From Pseudoscleropodium purum (taxonomy: Eukaryota; Streptophyta; Bryopsida; Hypnales; Brachytheciaceae): 64,000 bases of DNA. A model generated the notes under the pieces. It saw only the letters and a program-made list of their open reading frames with translations. It was not told the DNA's origin and searched no databases. The stretch is from NCBI GenBank assembly GCA_963969395.1, contig OZ017797.1, positions 19,282,001 through 19,346,000 on the forward strand, given 5' to 3'. Positions 36,321 to 50,500 of this stretch are shown here, piece by piece. Every line of letters starts with the position of its first letter. Position 1 is the first letter of the stretch. A program made the position numbers and the translations under genes.

Positions 36321-39300
36321 CGAGAGATTTTTATATTACGAAACAAGATGGCAAAAGCCCTCCGTTGCAGAATCTCTACGCTGAGAAGTCTAATTAAGTT
36401 TGGAAGGTTTGATGCAATTGTCTAAGTTAGATTGATAGTGGTTTCAATGATTTTCATTTGCAAACCACTTGACATGTGATGCAATTGTATAAGTTCAGAG
36501 CATTGTGGTTTTCAATGGTTTTCATTTTGCAAACCATTTGACATCTTGTTTGCCAGAACTCCGAGCTCACTTAATATGCTTTTTTTAATTTTTTAAAGGT
36601 GATCACAATTCCAAACTTTGGTTTTAATGATAGATTTGATAGATTCTTACGGCACACAACTGTATCAAAGAGAATGATTACTTCGGAATTCCTGCATTAA
36701 GGTAGTGGCACCTTAAGGGTAATGGTCGGCTTGGGGTACCCAAAAACATTGTCTTAACAATAATGTCAATCTACTGTAGTGTGTCAAACAACTTCATCCT
36801 TTAAATGCAATAAATTATGGTTTCACAAAATGTGGTTTTAAATGCCTGAACTTATAATGTATCAAGAAAAAAAAACTCATCACAAAAAAAGAATTTATAA
36901 TTTTTTAATGAATTTTTTAGTGAAAAAAATTAGTATTGTCCTAAACACATAAAATTCTTGAAAACAAGCATTTGGAATACCAAATAATTTTTTTTTAATA
37001 TCATTTTTGGATGTGACTTACATAAAGTGGTCCAATACATAAAATAATTAATTTTATTAGAAAAACATTTTCAAAATTGTGCACTATAGAGGTTGCAATT
37101 TCCAAAATTTAGTGGGTTTTCTCACATCTATGAAAAGATTCACAAATTTAGTTTTTTTCCTTTAAAACTCAATATGAATATACATCTTGATGTTGTTGAG
37201 GTGCACAATTTTTTTTTTGAATTTTAGGATCTTCTTACTTGATCAAAATGAACAAATTAGACAAACATTGGAGGCTTTCAACAAAAATAACTGAATTAGT
37301 GTGTCTAAAGAGGGATACCCCAAGCCAACCATTGCCCTTAAGTCATGTATGTAAGCGTGAACTCCAGTGTCTTTTGTGTGACCATGTTGTGGAAATTTTG
37401 TTCAACAATGTCAACAAATTGTAGTGTTCAAAAGATGTTGCAAAAAGAATCTTAATTGTTTGTTAGCTACTTGGAAAACATGCCTTTAGTTATAAATTTT
37501 AAGAAGCAATACATTGTGGGTTCTTCCAATACTGCACATGCTCATTAGTGGAAGCAACTCATTTGGAGCCTTGAAGCAACATGAGTGATGCATGAATAGT
37601 GGTCTTCCCTTGAATAGCCAATCTCTTTATAAGATATGGACAAAAAAATTTGCCACTTTTTCTTATTTTATTGTAAACCATTTTTATTATTAAATTGGTG
37701 AAACTTTTATATCATTAGATGAGATTTTAGCCCCCAAGAGGGTTGCGAGTTCCCCTCCACTCAGTTGGCTTCCCATTACCTCACTGTAGCTCCATGATGT
37801 GGTACAATGATTGTTACATCACTTTTTTTTTCCCTATTTAAAAAAAAAAATTAACTATTTTTTTGCATTTTCAAATTTTCAAAAATAATTAAATAAAATT
37901 CTGACAATGGCCATTCCTAGACTATTCGGGGAACAATGTCGGGAACAGGCCCAGATGGCCCTCCAGACCCCCAAAAAACATCTAATGTTCCTCATCGGCA
38001 AGTGATAGGAGATTTCAATGCACCAAAAAATACATCATTTGGATACTATTTACAAAAAAAATTGGTAGAATGCTGTTCTAAAATCATTTTTCAAAAATAA
38101 TTACATGCATATTGATTTAAGAGTTGTACACAATGTGAGCATCTCATCAAGTGGCACTTTTAGCCAAACTTTGTCTCATGAAGTGGCATTGGGGTCACCC
38201 CAAAGTGTTAAATAGATAATCCCATGGGAGTTCATCTTAGTTTTGGGTGACTAATATTTGAATTGAGGGTGTATTTGTTATATATTCTTGCTTATTTTTT
38301 GATTGCATACTTGATGTTGGTTATGGCAATCAATCCATCTGTTGTGAATTGCGATCTTTACTTACGTAAAAACTTAGTGCATTCGAGCATCCCTACCTTC
38401 AAGAGAGTCAAGCACTTCACAATTATTTTTTGCAAAGTTCAGAAGTTGCTCAAAATCTGACAAATTAAAAATGGGCCATCCGTCCAGATGCACATTGATT
38501 GTAAAGCTAACTGACCTCATCTGTACAGTCCACACAATCATCCACACGTCCAACACCTCAATCAGTACACTTAGAGTTGGTTTTGCAATATTTATTTCAT
38601 AGTTTTGACCGGCTATGATAACAAATTAAAGACTTCTCTTAATAACTAGTTACACAGTGTTCAACTTCAAATGGATCACAGGTGAAATTCACATTCTGTA
38701 CGCTATGAACGTAACATGCGTATAACTTAACATTTATGGTTTTGAAGTGTCTGTACTTCAAAGTGTAATGTATAGGGTAAGCAACTTTAGAAGGGAAGAT
38801 GTTTGATGAGGATTAAGGTATGCAACCCAATTGTGTCACTATCTACCTTTGTTCTACATTTTAGCTCAAGTTATGTCATATCTTTGTATTTTAATGGTGA
38901 ACAATTGTCAAATAAACTTGTTGAATGTTTAAAAAAATTTGTATTGGTGTAATTCTTAGAATGCAGGATGATTGGTTTTTTACATACCTATAATTGATAC
39001 ATTCAAAATTCATATATAATTCTAATGTACAAAGAATTCATGATCATTAGCATGACATATTTTAATTTTGCCCAAATAGTCACATTCAAATAGTTAAATT
39101 CAAGAGTACATTAAGATTTGAACACTACAAGTAGTACGATTCTAATACAAATGTAATAGATATTTAGGAGTGCCAAGTTTTTTTTTAGAAATTTTCAATT
39201 TCAACAAATATGATGATTAGTTGAGGAATTGATATTTAAGATGAAAATGAGTGTCCACCTTTGTGAGTACCATGCTCAAGTGAGAAAGCAAATTACTTCA

Positions 39301-41317
39301 AGCCGAACAAGCTAGCACTTAAAGAATTGAGTCAAGGATTTCTAATTTCATGTGCTCTCCAATAGTGGAAACATGGTTTGTGTAGATTGGAAAAATGAGC
39401 AATCCCATGTGAAGACTTAGTACAAATCATCTAAATAATTAGTCATATATCATTCCCTTTGTCTATGTACACCATGTTTCCATTAGGACCTTGATCATTA
39501 TTGTGCCAAAGACAATATTGGTATGTTCATACTTGGTGTTAGGGGTGATGTTTGCAATGTGAATCCGGTCTAGAAGTAGGTCTAAATTTGTTTCTAAGCC
39601 CTTTTGTAATAATAGTCTTTAACACCAAATCCAAACATACCTTTAAGGATATAAAACAAATTTATCTCTTCATATAAAAAAAACAAATTCTTAAGTTGTC
39701 TTTCTAATTAGTCATGGCATAGAAATTCACAATACACGCAAGTCAAAGACATAATTAGGTCTATTCATGCGAGAAAAACATTATTTTAACTATCTTTCAT
39801 TAAACTTTCAAATTATAATAAACTATATAGAAAATCAATTTTCCTTCAAAGATATCATTTTATCTTGGTTAACCCCTGGCTCACTATCCAAAGCAAGGAC
39901 CAAAAGTATCTTCACATAGTTTGGAAGTCCAATGGGAAGTGCTATAATTTTTGCATGCAATGTCCAAATTTGATCAAAACTTGTTGGGAAATTTGTAATC
40001 GATCTTTCCTCTATTTTGGAAGGTAAAATTTCAAACCACTACAAGATGTAAAGATATTTTTAAAAGCCTTCCAAAGTTCACAGGTTCAATTTGAGTTCAC
40101 TAAATTGCACTTTGATGGCTGCAACTTAAAGGACTTGTATCCCCTTCACCCAATGTTCATTTTCAATAAAATTTATTGAATTATGTTTCCTTTGAAGTTT
40201 AGTTATTGTGGTAAAATTTTCATGCCAATCCAAGATGTTTTGAATGTTTGGGAGCAATTCAAAGTTCAAAATCCAGATACTTTTGGATTATGATGAAATT
40301 CAATGGTCTGTTTCTTCTTTATACAATGTTTGTTTCCAATTAAAAAAAAATCTAGGAAAGTTACTCATATTAGTCTAGTTTGTATGGTTGAATTTTCATA
40401 TTAATCCAAGAAGTTATAAGTGACTAAAAAGCATTTTAGTAGAAGGAGGTTCAACCTTAGATGGATTTTTTGCAAATTTTCTTACTATTTTTTGACATTT
40501 TAGAGCCATTTTGTAGACACAATGAGCCAATTGAGTGATACACGGTAGATTCAAGTACTACTATCTTTAAAGTGTTACTTTCATATTGAAATAGATAACA
40601 TTTGCATTATAACTTGGCTTCATCACCAAACAACTCCTTCGACCCCTCCAATACTATATATGGCTACTTTCTATATTAATCCATCAAGACCCAAGGCCTT
40701 TTGGGTTTCCAAATGTATTATTTTCTATTGAGTCTATGACTTGTTTCAAGAGCCTAAGAAAGCCAACCCATTTCCAATCAAGGACCTATTCCCATCATAT
40801 AGACTACACTCTTTCCAGTCGACATGAGAAAATAGAAGATTAATGATGGCACAATTTCTAATGAAGTTGTGGCACATTACGATTGGCTGCAACCTTGGTT
40901 GATTTTGCAAGCAACCCATGGTTAAAAATAGGAATACCTATATGACAAGAATATGTCGAATAGAATCTTCAACTAAAAAATTTATAGAAATAAAATTCTG
41001 AAAAATATGAAATCCTTAAAAATATAAACTCTATTTCTATAGATGGGAAAAATTCTCCACTCAAGAAAACAGCACACTAGACATGCGAAATTGCTTAAGT
41101 GGCTAGAAATGGCTTAGCTCCGTTACAACACATTGCTACTGAAAATTTATAAGATTTCTTCAAGTAGTAGAAAATTCAGACTCTAGGTGCAACACCTTTC
41201 AGTACACTTTGCCAATATATGATTGAACAAAATTTTCACAATGTGGCCACATGGAAGACACTAGAAAGTTACAGCGATGATTTTTAAGGTACCACTACCT
41301 TAATCCCATGTCAATGG
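36321..41317. other. AT-rich spacer, no gene seen
   Basis: Five kilobases of low-GC sequence with homopolymer runs and many stop codons in all frames. The longest frames are about 65 residues and show no domain. It ends with the 3' region of the small minus-strand gene. Confidence 0.55.
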
Positions 41318-42305
41318 TCACCCATTGGAGTCTGGAATCAACCTCAAGCCTGTTGCATCCTCGAAAACTTCCCTTGAGCACCGCCAACTCTGCATCACAT
41401 CCTTTCCAAATTCAGCTTTCATGAGCTGAGCAAAATCTTCATTTCCACTTGAAATCTCCACCATCTTCTTCATGGCATTGGTGACGTGACGTGATTTCTC
41501 CCGGGCCAAAGGAATCCAAGGTGCCATCCCGGTTGCACCATCTATACTTCCTGTATCATATTGCTGTGTCCAATGATACAATTTATGCAATTTAGGTGTA
41601 GCAGTAGGTGGGCCAGATGGGTACTTTGGCTGGAGACAGTGGTGAGGATTGTCATTGGTTCCTGTATACGATTGACAAAAAAAAAAATTTGGTTAAAACT
41701 ATCAAACTGTGAATGGGAACTAGCTTAGACTTCCCAAGTAAGAAAGAAACAGAGAACATTGAATTCATACATCGATTAAGGTTGGTACACCCAAACATGT
41801 CATTGACCTTAAACCACCATCTCTACTATGTGTACATCTCTAAAGTTAGTTCTGTACCTATGTGGAAGAAATGCTTTTAGAATCAAATTTTATTCCTCGA
41901 TAAATTTTGCATACAATATCCAAATGCCATGTTTTTTGGTGTATTAAAACCTCCTTTCACTTGCCAACAAGAACATATGAAAATCTGACCAGTCTAATAA
42001 TAGCAAATAGGCTCAGTAGCAAAAAGTGTTGGTTTAGGGAGTACCTACCTTATAATACTTTCCAATTATCAAGAAGAGCATGGGCATATAAATGATAAAA
42101 AATACATATCATAGCTGCAGCTTAGTTTTGGCAGAAAACGATTTCATAAATAGGTGCTGAAATTTTTGAAAAGGAAAGAAAGAAAGAATTGTCAAAGTGT
42201 AGAATTGCCAATCACGACCCTTCAATTATAGGAATATAACTTGATGAAAAAGATGAAATAAATAACAATTTACAACAAAATAATAAAAATAATTCAAGTC
42301 CAATA

Positions 42306-42342
<37 letters not shown>

Positions 42343-43390
42343 CTCAATTTTTATAATAGTTAATGATGGTTAGCATTCTTTATTATAAAATCAATAGGGG
42401 GTTCTCAAATGGTTTAAATGTACTCATAGTGGGCTACAAATGCATGCCTATTGTCCATGTCTTAAGTAACCTTTAAAAAAATAAGTTAAGTCATGTACAA
42501 TAGGCATACATTTTTTTCTTAAATGATTGTTGTGCACATTTAGAACATTAAGAACCATATATGTTAGTTTTGTAATCCTACACCTTATTTCTAAAGTTTA
42601 TTTACCTTCAACATTGTTATTAGTTTTGGGGCATTACAATCAATTGCACATATTGATATATTAGAATTATACTTTATTGCACACTTTAAAATTGCCCATA
42701 CCTTAAATATACTAGAATCCTTCATGTTGACTAATTACAAACTTGATAAGAGTCAATTTCCATATGCCACCTTGTGATCATATGTCAAGTACATTTGAAG
42801 TCAAAGTTTTCCCTTCAACCAATGCAATTAGAGAAGTTTGCATGTAGAGCTAAAGTGGACCCCTCAAATGCCACTAGTAATTCAAACTTGCCATCATCAC
42901 TCTTTGTGTACATCTGCAAAATCAATATGTACCTATGTGGAAGAAAATATTTTAGAACCCCTACCCCCAAAATTTTAACCTTTCATAACTTTTGCATATG
43001 GTATCCAATGCTCTGTTCTTTGGTACATTGGAACCTCCCTTCACTTTCACCAACAATAAGAAAATCTATGAAAATTTGACCAAAGTAATAACACCGATTA
43101 GGCACAGTAGCAAAAAGTGGTGGTTTTGGGGGTGCCCACCTTATCCCTCGCAAGCATCAAATTGCAAAGAATCATCAACATCTTTAATTTTCAGAGTCAA
43201 GTGACAAAATCCAAGTTCTCCATATGGCAAGAGAAAACTCACTTGTTCCAAGTTGCCTTTTCAGTGGACAATTTCTTTCACCAGATGGGGCCAAGCACTC
43301 CATACAATCTTCAGAAATGAACTCTCCATCTTCAATCTCTTCAGTGACACTAGAAGCTGCTTGCTGCAAACTTGGGAGCATCATTGTCAT
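41318..43390 (-). CDS. Small two-exon gene of unknown function (163 residues)
   Basis: Not recognised. Exon 1 (43390-43243) ends in phase 1 at a GTGAGT donor and exon 2 (41661-41318) starts after TATACAG; the junction codon reads AGA and the frame continues to a stop, total 163 residues. The N-terminal part (MTMMLPSLQQAASSVTEEI) is followed by an acidic stretch and CMECLAPSGERNCPLKRQ. The second exon encodes a proline-rich start (QPKYPSGPPTATPKLHKLYH), then PWIPLAREKSRHVTNAMKK and a probably helical segment with FAQLMKAEFGKDVMQSW. There is no signal peptide or membrane segment. Clean splice sites and codon-like composition against an AT-rich background argue that it is real. The 1.58-kb intron carries repeats and an AT microsatellite. 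Confidence 0.55.
41828..42062 (+). repeat. Direct repeat inside the intron, copy 1
   Basis: Shares with 42905-43147, in order, TGTGTACATCT, GTACCTATGTGGAAGAAA, TTTTGCATA, CTTTCAC, CCAACAA and CAGTAGCAAAAAGTG. A shorter part (TTGGAAxCxCCTTTCACTTGCC) is also present in the tandem repeats at 35795-36150. Confidence 0.65.
42309..42337. repeat. AT dinucleotide microsatellite
   Basis: About 14 uninterrupted AT units within the intron of the small gene. Confidence 0.95.
42905..43147 (+). repeat. Direct repeat inside the intron, copy 2
   Basis: Diverged copy of 41828-42062, about 1.08 kb away in the same orientation and in the same intron. Confidence 0.65.
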
Positions 43391-44550
43391 TGTGACTTAG
43401 AAATAATAAAGTGGCTACTGTAGTACTTGGAACCTGACTCTTTAATAATGATCACTTTGTAAACAACTGAAGACTCATGTTGCTCAATTTACACAACAAT
43501 GAATTTCATTAAAAAAAACCTAACTTAGAAAGACAATTGTAACAGCAAAAAGGTGGATATAACTTAAGATAGAAGTCTTCTGTTGAACATCTACTCTGTA
43601 CTACTCTTCAAGAGAAGAAAACATTCAAATATAAGTTATACTCTAATGGAAATTTCTATGCAGATCTAAGAGAAAGCCAAGCAGATGGAAATGAGAATTA
43701 TTGAGGTTAGATATACTGTCTAATGCTAAGATTTATAAAGCTATCTACTTTTGCTTTTACTCCTTGCAGTTAATTTTTGAGATCAAGAACTAAAAATATA
43801 ATTGGGCTATTTTTACTATCAATAGCTATTTTTGATACCAAACGTACACCTTAGAGTAAAGTACTTCTCCAATCAACAAAGATTGGTTGGGTGAGTTCTT
43901 TTTAAATCACAGATTAAATTATATCTTATTAAAAAAATAAAATTGGAAGCATAATTAACAAGTGATTTTTTTTCAATAAGGTTTGAGTAGGTTTAAAAAT
44001 AGACCTAAGTAGCTCCAATTCCGTAAGTTCCATCTCACGGGCTAAAATCTCATTGACAACAATACATCTCGATTCACTAAGCCTTCCAAAGCCCTGGTCT
44101 AAGAAATTAGACAGTCGTTACAGAAACGACATCAAACTCATGTATAGAAGAAACTTCCAAAAGGTAAAATCAAATGTCAGTTGAAACCAATATGTGCTTT
44201 ACTGGGAAATAACACAACAGCAGGGAGCCACAGGATGTCTTCAACAACAAACACATCTGCAATGCGAGCTGCAAAAATTAGTGGCCCAAACAAAAATAAA
44301 TGATTTTACTGCATGTCACATGGTCAAGAAGCTGCAGGAGTGCATCCTCAACAAAAAATCATTGCCATACAAACCTCTGAATCCAAGGGCTTGTAATTTG
44401 TAATTGATATTTGAGCTAATTCAATAAAGAATTACTTCGTAAGGATTCAAGGAAACGAGGCCCTAAAAGAAGTAATGTCGCATTTGATAGCCTGTCATCT
44501 CAGAAATCAGATTGTGAAATCTTGATATCAAATGAAGAATGATGCAGGGA
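43391..44550. other. Spacer between the small gene and tripeptidyl peptidase II
   Basis: Contains the promoter of the small minus-strand gene at its low end and the 3' UTR of the peptidase at its high end. No other gene is evident. Confidence 0.5.
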
Positions 44551-47500
44551 CTAGAAGGGAGGAATTGAAGATGGAAAGCGCACGAGCAACCACTTGCGTT
44601 CATATTCAGCCAAATGTGGCCAGTCAATTTCTTCCAGAAATTTGATGCGGAGCTCGTACAAATTCTTCTGCGGTGGCTTGCTTTCATCTTGGATCAAGTC
44701 GTTCAAAAACTGTAACAAAACAAGTGATTCAACTTGTAAATCTTCGGAGGTAGTCAAATTCAAATGTCAAGAAGGCCACAAATTCACTCACAACCGAAAT
44801 TTTCACGGAATAGCAACAACCAAAGATGAACGACAACAGAAATGCGATTCAATTCTACAAACAGTGTAAGGGCTGAGTTACATACCTTCAAAGCACTTCC
44901 AAGACGACCAGCGCGCTTTTCCCGTTTCACAGTCAAAAGGAGATACTTCGGCGACGTAACATCAGCCCACTTCCGCAACTCAGCATAAGTCTCCTCAAAC
45001 TGATCAGTTGTCGGAGCCACAGAAGACGATGCTTGGAGTTGTCCTTCAGCAAACACCATGACAAGAACACAAGATTTAACCAACATTTCAACATCATGTT
45101 CTCCTGCAATTTCTACAACACCTGTTTCTGGATATTGAATTATTTCCATCATCACATCGAGGAAGACAAACTGCAATTTCCCACACATCGTGTACAAATA
45201 TAATGATCCTTGCGCAAGGAGATGTACGTTGTTTCTCACCAGGGGTATCGGATTCAACCGACAGGCCTGATGGAGCCTCAGGGGTCTTCTCTTCCTGCAC
45301 TCGATGCAAGGATTCAATGGACGAAGCATACGAAGATCAGAAATTCACATTGTAAGGATTGCCATTTATGTAGCATAAATTATAATTGCATTGTTTCAGG
45401 ATGTGTTGGATATAGAAATTCCCTCGAATTGTACTGGTAATAAACCTAGTCTCGAATATTGAAGAGAAGCCTAATGACTTCACGCTCTTTCAAACATTGC
45501 TGATAAATGACCTGAATCACATCTCACGACTGAAAAACAAATTGCATAGCATCTCGTTCCTCAAATGAATACCTGAGGGGTTTCTTGATCCTCTTCCAAC
45601 TGAATTAAAGCAAGCCCCTTCTTGTACAATGCATCTGCCAATGAATCCCGTTGTTTGTCCATCTCCTTTCTCGCTTTCTGTTGATGCACAAGAACGCAGG
45701 TGAGGGAGAACAACCCACTCGGAAACTCTTTTCTTCTCTCTAAGATGGGACCCAGCATGTAGGATGACCGCCGACTACAGGTTTGACTGCCCAAGAATAA
45801 TAATACAACTAAATACATACCTTATGTTACATAAAAATGCGATTTGAGAATGAAAACAGAACGGTTTTAATAATGTAAGCTTACTGCAGCATTAGCATCT
45901 TCAGCTTCACATTTCATTGAAAAGTGCCTTGCAAGATCCCCAGTGTCCACAAGGCGAATAACATCATCAGCTGCTTCAATTACCTGTGATGCAAAGTAGT
46001 CAAAGTTACTGGTTTTACTAACTACGTCCAGACGTTCCCCACGGTCTAAAGGACCTGACGTCAAAGAATTAATGGGTATTTGCAATCACAACAGCAGCTC
46101 AAACGAAAGGTAGGCTTCATAGAAACAAATCAAGGCACTTAGAAACACTCTGATTTCATACATAATTTAAATACGAGCTCTTCGATAAGGGTTACCTTGG
46201 TATCACTGAACTTCTCTTCTCCCTTGCCTCGGGATGCAAACACCTTATTTAAAATTTCTACCATAAGCTGGAAGTGCTTTGCGTACTCAGCCTGCAATCA
46301 ATAGCACTACTCGATGACTACGAGAAAGGAAGACCAGTCACAAAATGAAGCTGAATGATTCAACTGCACCACACAATAGTTTCAAACTTTGTGCATTAGA
46401 TGCAAGCAAAAAAGCAATTTAGAATACTGACCTTGAGAGAGTCAGCAAACTTCTCCCATTCTTCTCGTTCTTCTTTTGTACTCAAGGGTAAGCTGCAAAG
46501 AACTTTGATTTTTGCATCCCTCACCTGTACCGGGCACCGATTAATGCACTTATCGCTCTTAAAGCTGCAGCTAACGTGATGCAGCTTAAGGTCCATTCAA
46601 ATGCTTTTCTAGTCTAGGAAATAAACAGTAGCTATTGGTAGTCAAGTTTATCTACAATGGAAACAGGTTCAAATGAACACAGGCACTACTGCAAGGTGAA
46701 AAGATCCAGCCCTAAGTCAATATACATACCGACTGGAGGATTGAAGACCAGAAGACACCATACTCATGCAATATTCTCTTTAAAGTTAGGCACAAAACTC
46801 TGAGTCGTAATGATGACAATCGCGTCCAACAGAAAAGGGATGCTGTTAGAACAAAAAATTTAGTGCAGATCAGCTGAGTCACGTTCCTGTGATTCACAGT
46901 CCACAAGTTATGACTAGTAACTTCTAGACACATGCCTTACCTCCTCATCCAAAGCTTCGGAAACGCTCTTCTTGACATCGTCTTCCTTCTCTTTCGGTTT
47001 CTCCGCTTCCTACACACACAGTAGACTACAGCTTGAACATATTTCGTGAAACCTTATTGTAAGATGGGTGTTGGTGATAGCTGACGGTTTAGACCGATTT
47101 GCAATTCATTACCATCTTGCCATACCAAAAGCAATGACAATAAAAAAAGTGACTGGATGATGCACGATCTATTTTACTAGCTTTCACTATCGGCCCTTCT
47201 TAATGTCTAAGGAGAAAATACTTTTCAAGTTCATGTCATAAGATTTTGCAGTTGAAGAAACAAACCTTGGGTGGTGGGGGTACAACAAATGAAATAGTTG
47301 ACTTCGCAGGGCAAGCAGCTCCACCATTACTTCCTTTGTTCCCAATGGACACTTGCCCGTACGACATCTCACCCAACAAATAAGAACCCAACGTAGCATC
47401 CTGCAACATGCACAAACACATAATTAAAACTCATTGATCACTTCATTGGGCTAACAATGACTTCACTGATTTAATTTTATGCCAGTATACTTATTGAAGC

Positions 47501-50500
47501 TGGTTTTTAAATAATTTTTTTAAAGCCTATGAATCTGTGTCTCGAAACGAATGGTCATAAAATTCAATATGTTCAAACCAAGACCCTCCAAAAATTTTGT
47601 TCGTGATTGTCATGTTATTGCAGACCAGCATTCGAAGAATATAGCGAGCCAAACTATTGATGTTGAAGTTCCATTCAGCACAATATCGTGTTTTCTGACT
47701 CCAATGAGGTGCATTTAAATGAGGGACATGCCAAACCTTTGGTATCTTGTCATCGGATGGGGCGACGATGTAGAAGGGGCGAGACTCTCTGCAATCCAAT
47801 ATGTACCGAGGAGATAAATTTATAAGTAGGCGCAATTTAAGGGATAGAGAACAATAATTACTGGATGTTACTATTTTCAATTACTGAATTTTATAAGAAC
47901 TTAGATATGTTGGAAAACATAGGAGTAATACCCAGCAGCCAGTTGGACGCTTCCAAATGGATCTGCTCCTGTTATGACTCCATCGATGTGAGATGAAAAA
48001 TTCAACTTTATCGAGCTCTGTTGTGGACAATACAAATAAGCTGGTGTAAATAAGATCTGTTGCAACAAAGACCTTAGCAGATATCAAAGCTTAATGTACA
48101 GGAGCAACGGTAGAGAACTCCAAATTATCACAAAACGCTGAACAAAATTGTTGCATGAAAATCTATGCGAGGTTGATTGTCAATGTCAAATGACTAATAC
48201 TCTTAACAAAAAATACTTTTGTGAGGTAAAAGACTTTCACAGAATTATCAAACCTTGTCTTCCAGATTACGTTCGAGCAATAACACTGCTTTCTTCAGCT
48301 TTTCTAGGAAGCTCAAATTGTTGTGTCTGAGAATCATGCCACCAAGTGAGAACACATTGAGTCACCTTACAAGTCTTAAACCAGCAGTTTTGAGGGTCTC
48401 ACGACTCAGGCTACAGGAGGCCAGAGTTTTCACAGACCGATGAAAGTTAAATAGGATCTGCTTTGTCTACTCATGTATTTGAAAACGCAACAAATCTAGA
48501 AAATGGCATCGAGGTGGAACTTGAATCACGATTAATTTTTAGAAATGCAGAATATGCCAAAGAAAATAAGAAATTAACCTGATGTGGAGTAACAACGTAT
48601 AGTCTCCTTTCGAGAGCTTTGCACTTGATGGGTATACATCTCCCATCGAAAGTACTCGCTGAATACAATCAGTTGAAGATAATCGTTAGTGAAGAGCTGA
48701 ACTTGATAAGATAGCTGAAACAAAAACTCCAAATATCTCTGTCATACTCAACAGATTCTAACAGTGCTATGAAAGAACACAAACATCCTCTGAAAGATGA
48801 AATGTGATTAAGTTGTCAACTATATTCGACGGTACTTAAACCACGATGTTTGAAAAAATCATTCCATTGATTAGTGACAAGTTCAATAGGAAGCTCTGCA
48901 TTTCCATACAATATTAGCACAGGGGTAACAAAGGCATCCAGGACAACAAGCTTGAAGTACCTTGTTGGAATCGCAAAGCATAAAGAACTGTGACTCGAAT
49001 TCATTATCATACATGCGGTCATTCAAGATAGGAAGCCTTGGGGTCACATTGCCACCTTCAGTGAGCGAAAATTTATATCTGCATATTCGCAATCATAAGA
49101 GATGAGAGATGATCCCCAACTACATGTACTTCTGGTGCCCTGAAATCAAATTGCAGACAGGCTCGGATGGACAGAATAAGTCCAACAATGAACAGATCAG
49201 ATGACGGTTCAGAAGATCCAATGTTAGCAGTAAATATACAAAACAATTTAAAATACAGAATTTTATTTGAAAAAGGTAGGCATGGTTTGCACATTCTCCA
49301 AATGGACCATTCCAGAAAAATGGCACTTCGTAGATTGGAAAGTATACTCACGTCAAAGTTAAAGCGTTGATCTGCCTCCCATCAGTCAACTTATCCCTTG
49401 TTGCTGATAAAGGCGCAAGCTTTGCTTCTACAGGACGGTATGGGATACGAACCTGTGCATAGAAGACTCTTTTTTAGATTAATCACTCACACACTGCCTC
49501 GCTCACACACTGCCAATGTATTTAGACTAAATCATATTCCCGATAATAATAAAATTGTCACATCTGGTCAAACTTGGATCTAAGGATCAAATATGTCACC
49601 AAGCAGAGGTTTGGTGTGCCAAAACTACAGAGAGTTTGGAACATCCATGAAAGTAGAGACATGAAACAAACATGATTTTCAGAAAAGACATCGTGACCAC
49701 CAAAAAATGAAACCAAAGTGAAAAGAACACATTGGTGAAGGGCAACCTTATTCAAACAGGCAGACGGGGCTAAAGTTTCAGTGCCAAGAGCTGCCTTAAC
49801 ATCCACTCGAGCAGTAGCCTCGCTACCCTTTATGAGCAATTCGTTGTCGACAGCGAGTAAGCTATGATACTCAATCTGCTCGACATTCAGAACAAATATT
49901 AAGATCCAGTCAGGATTATAATCAATGTGATAGTATGCCTCAAAATTTGCTTTAAGCCAATTACAGTGTGCTTACCTCTATATCTGCAGTAGCTGCTACA
50001 TGACTACCATTGCCACTGGACCAAAACTGAGCAATAGTGAGCTCCATGGTTACTCCTCCTATCAAAGGAAATGCAAATGACTTGGATGATGGCGATTGAA
50101 AATTCACAAAACTGGACCACACGACAGGCCGTTTCTTAGGAACAAGCTGCACAGCATTCACGTAGAATTTCCGAGGAGTATCAAAGCCAGTCATCTTCAG
50201 AGTTGCTTCAGCCCACGTTGTGCCCTCTGGAACTGATATGAATCTTCGCTCAATCCCGCCTGCTCCAAAACACCCAAGAACGAACCAAATTAACAAAAGC
50301 TTCACCAATATAAGAACTGATCAACAAAAATATATGATGCAAAAAAAAGCTCAAACAGGCATCGACTGTTGTGTTGTCAATTAAGCTGATGGTTTAAACA
50401 AACTCCAATTGGGAAAAAGCAACAAAATGACAACAAAGTGCTACCTGTTGATAAATAGTACCTGGGACAAAAGACAAATCTGAAAAGGAAGCTACTGGAG

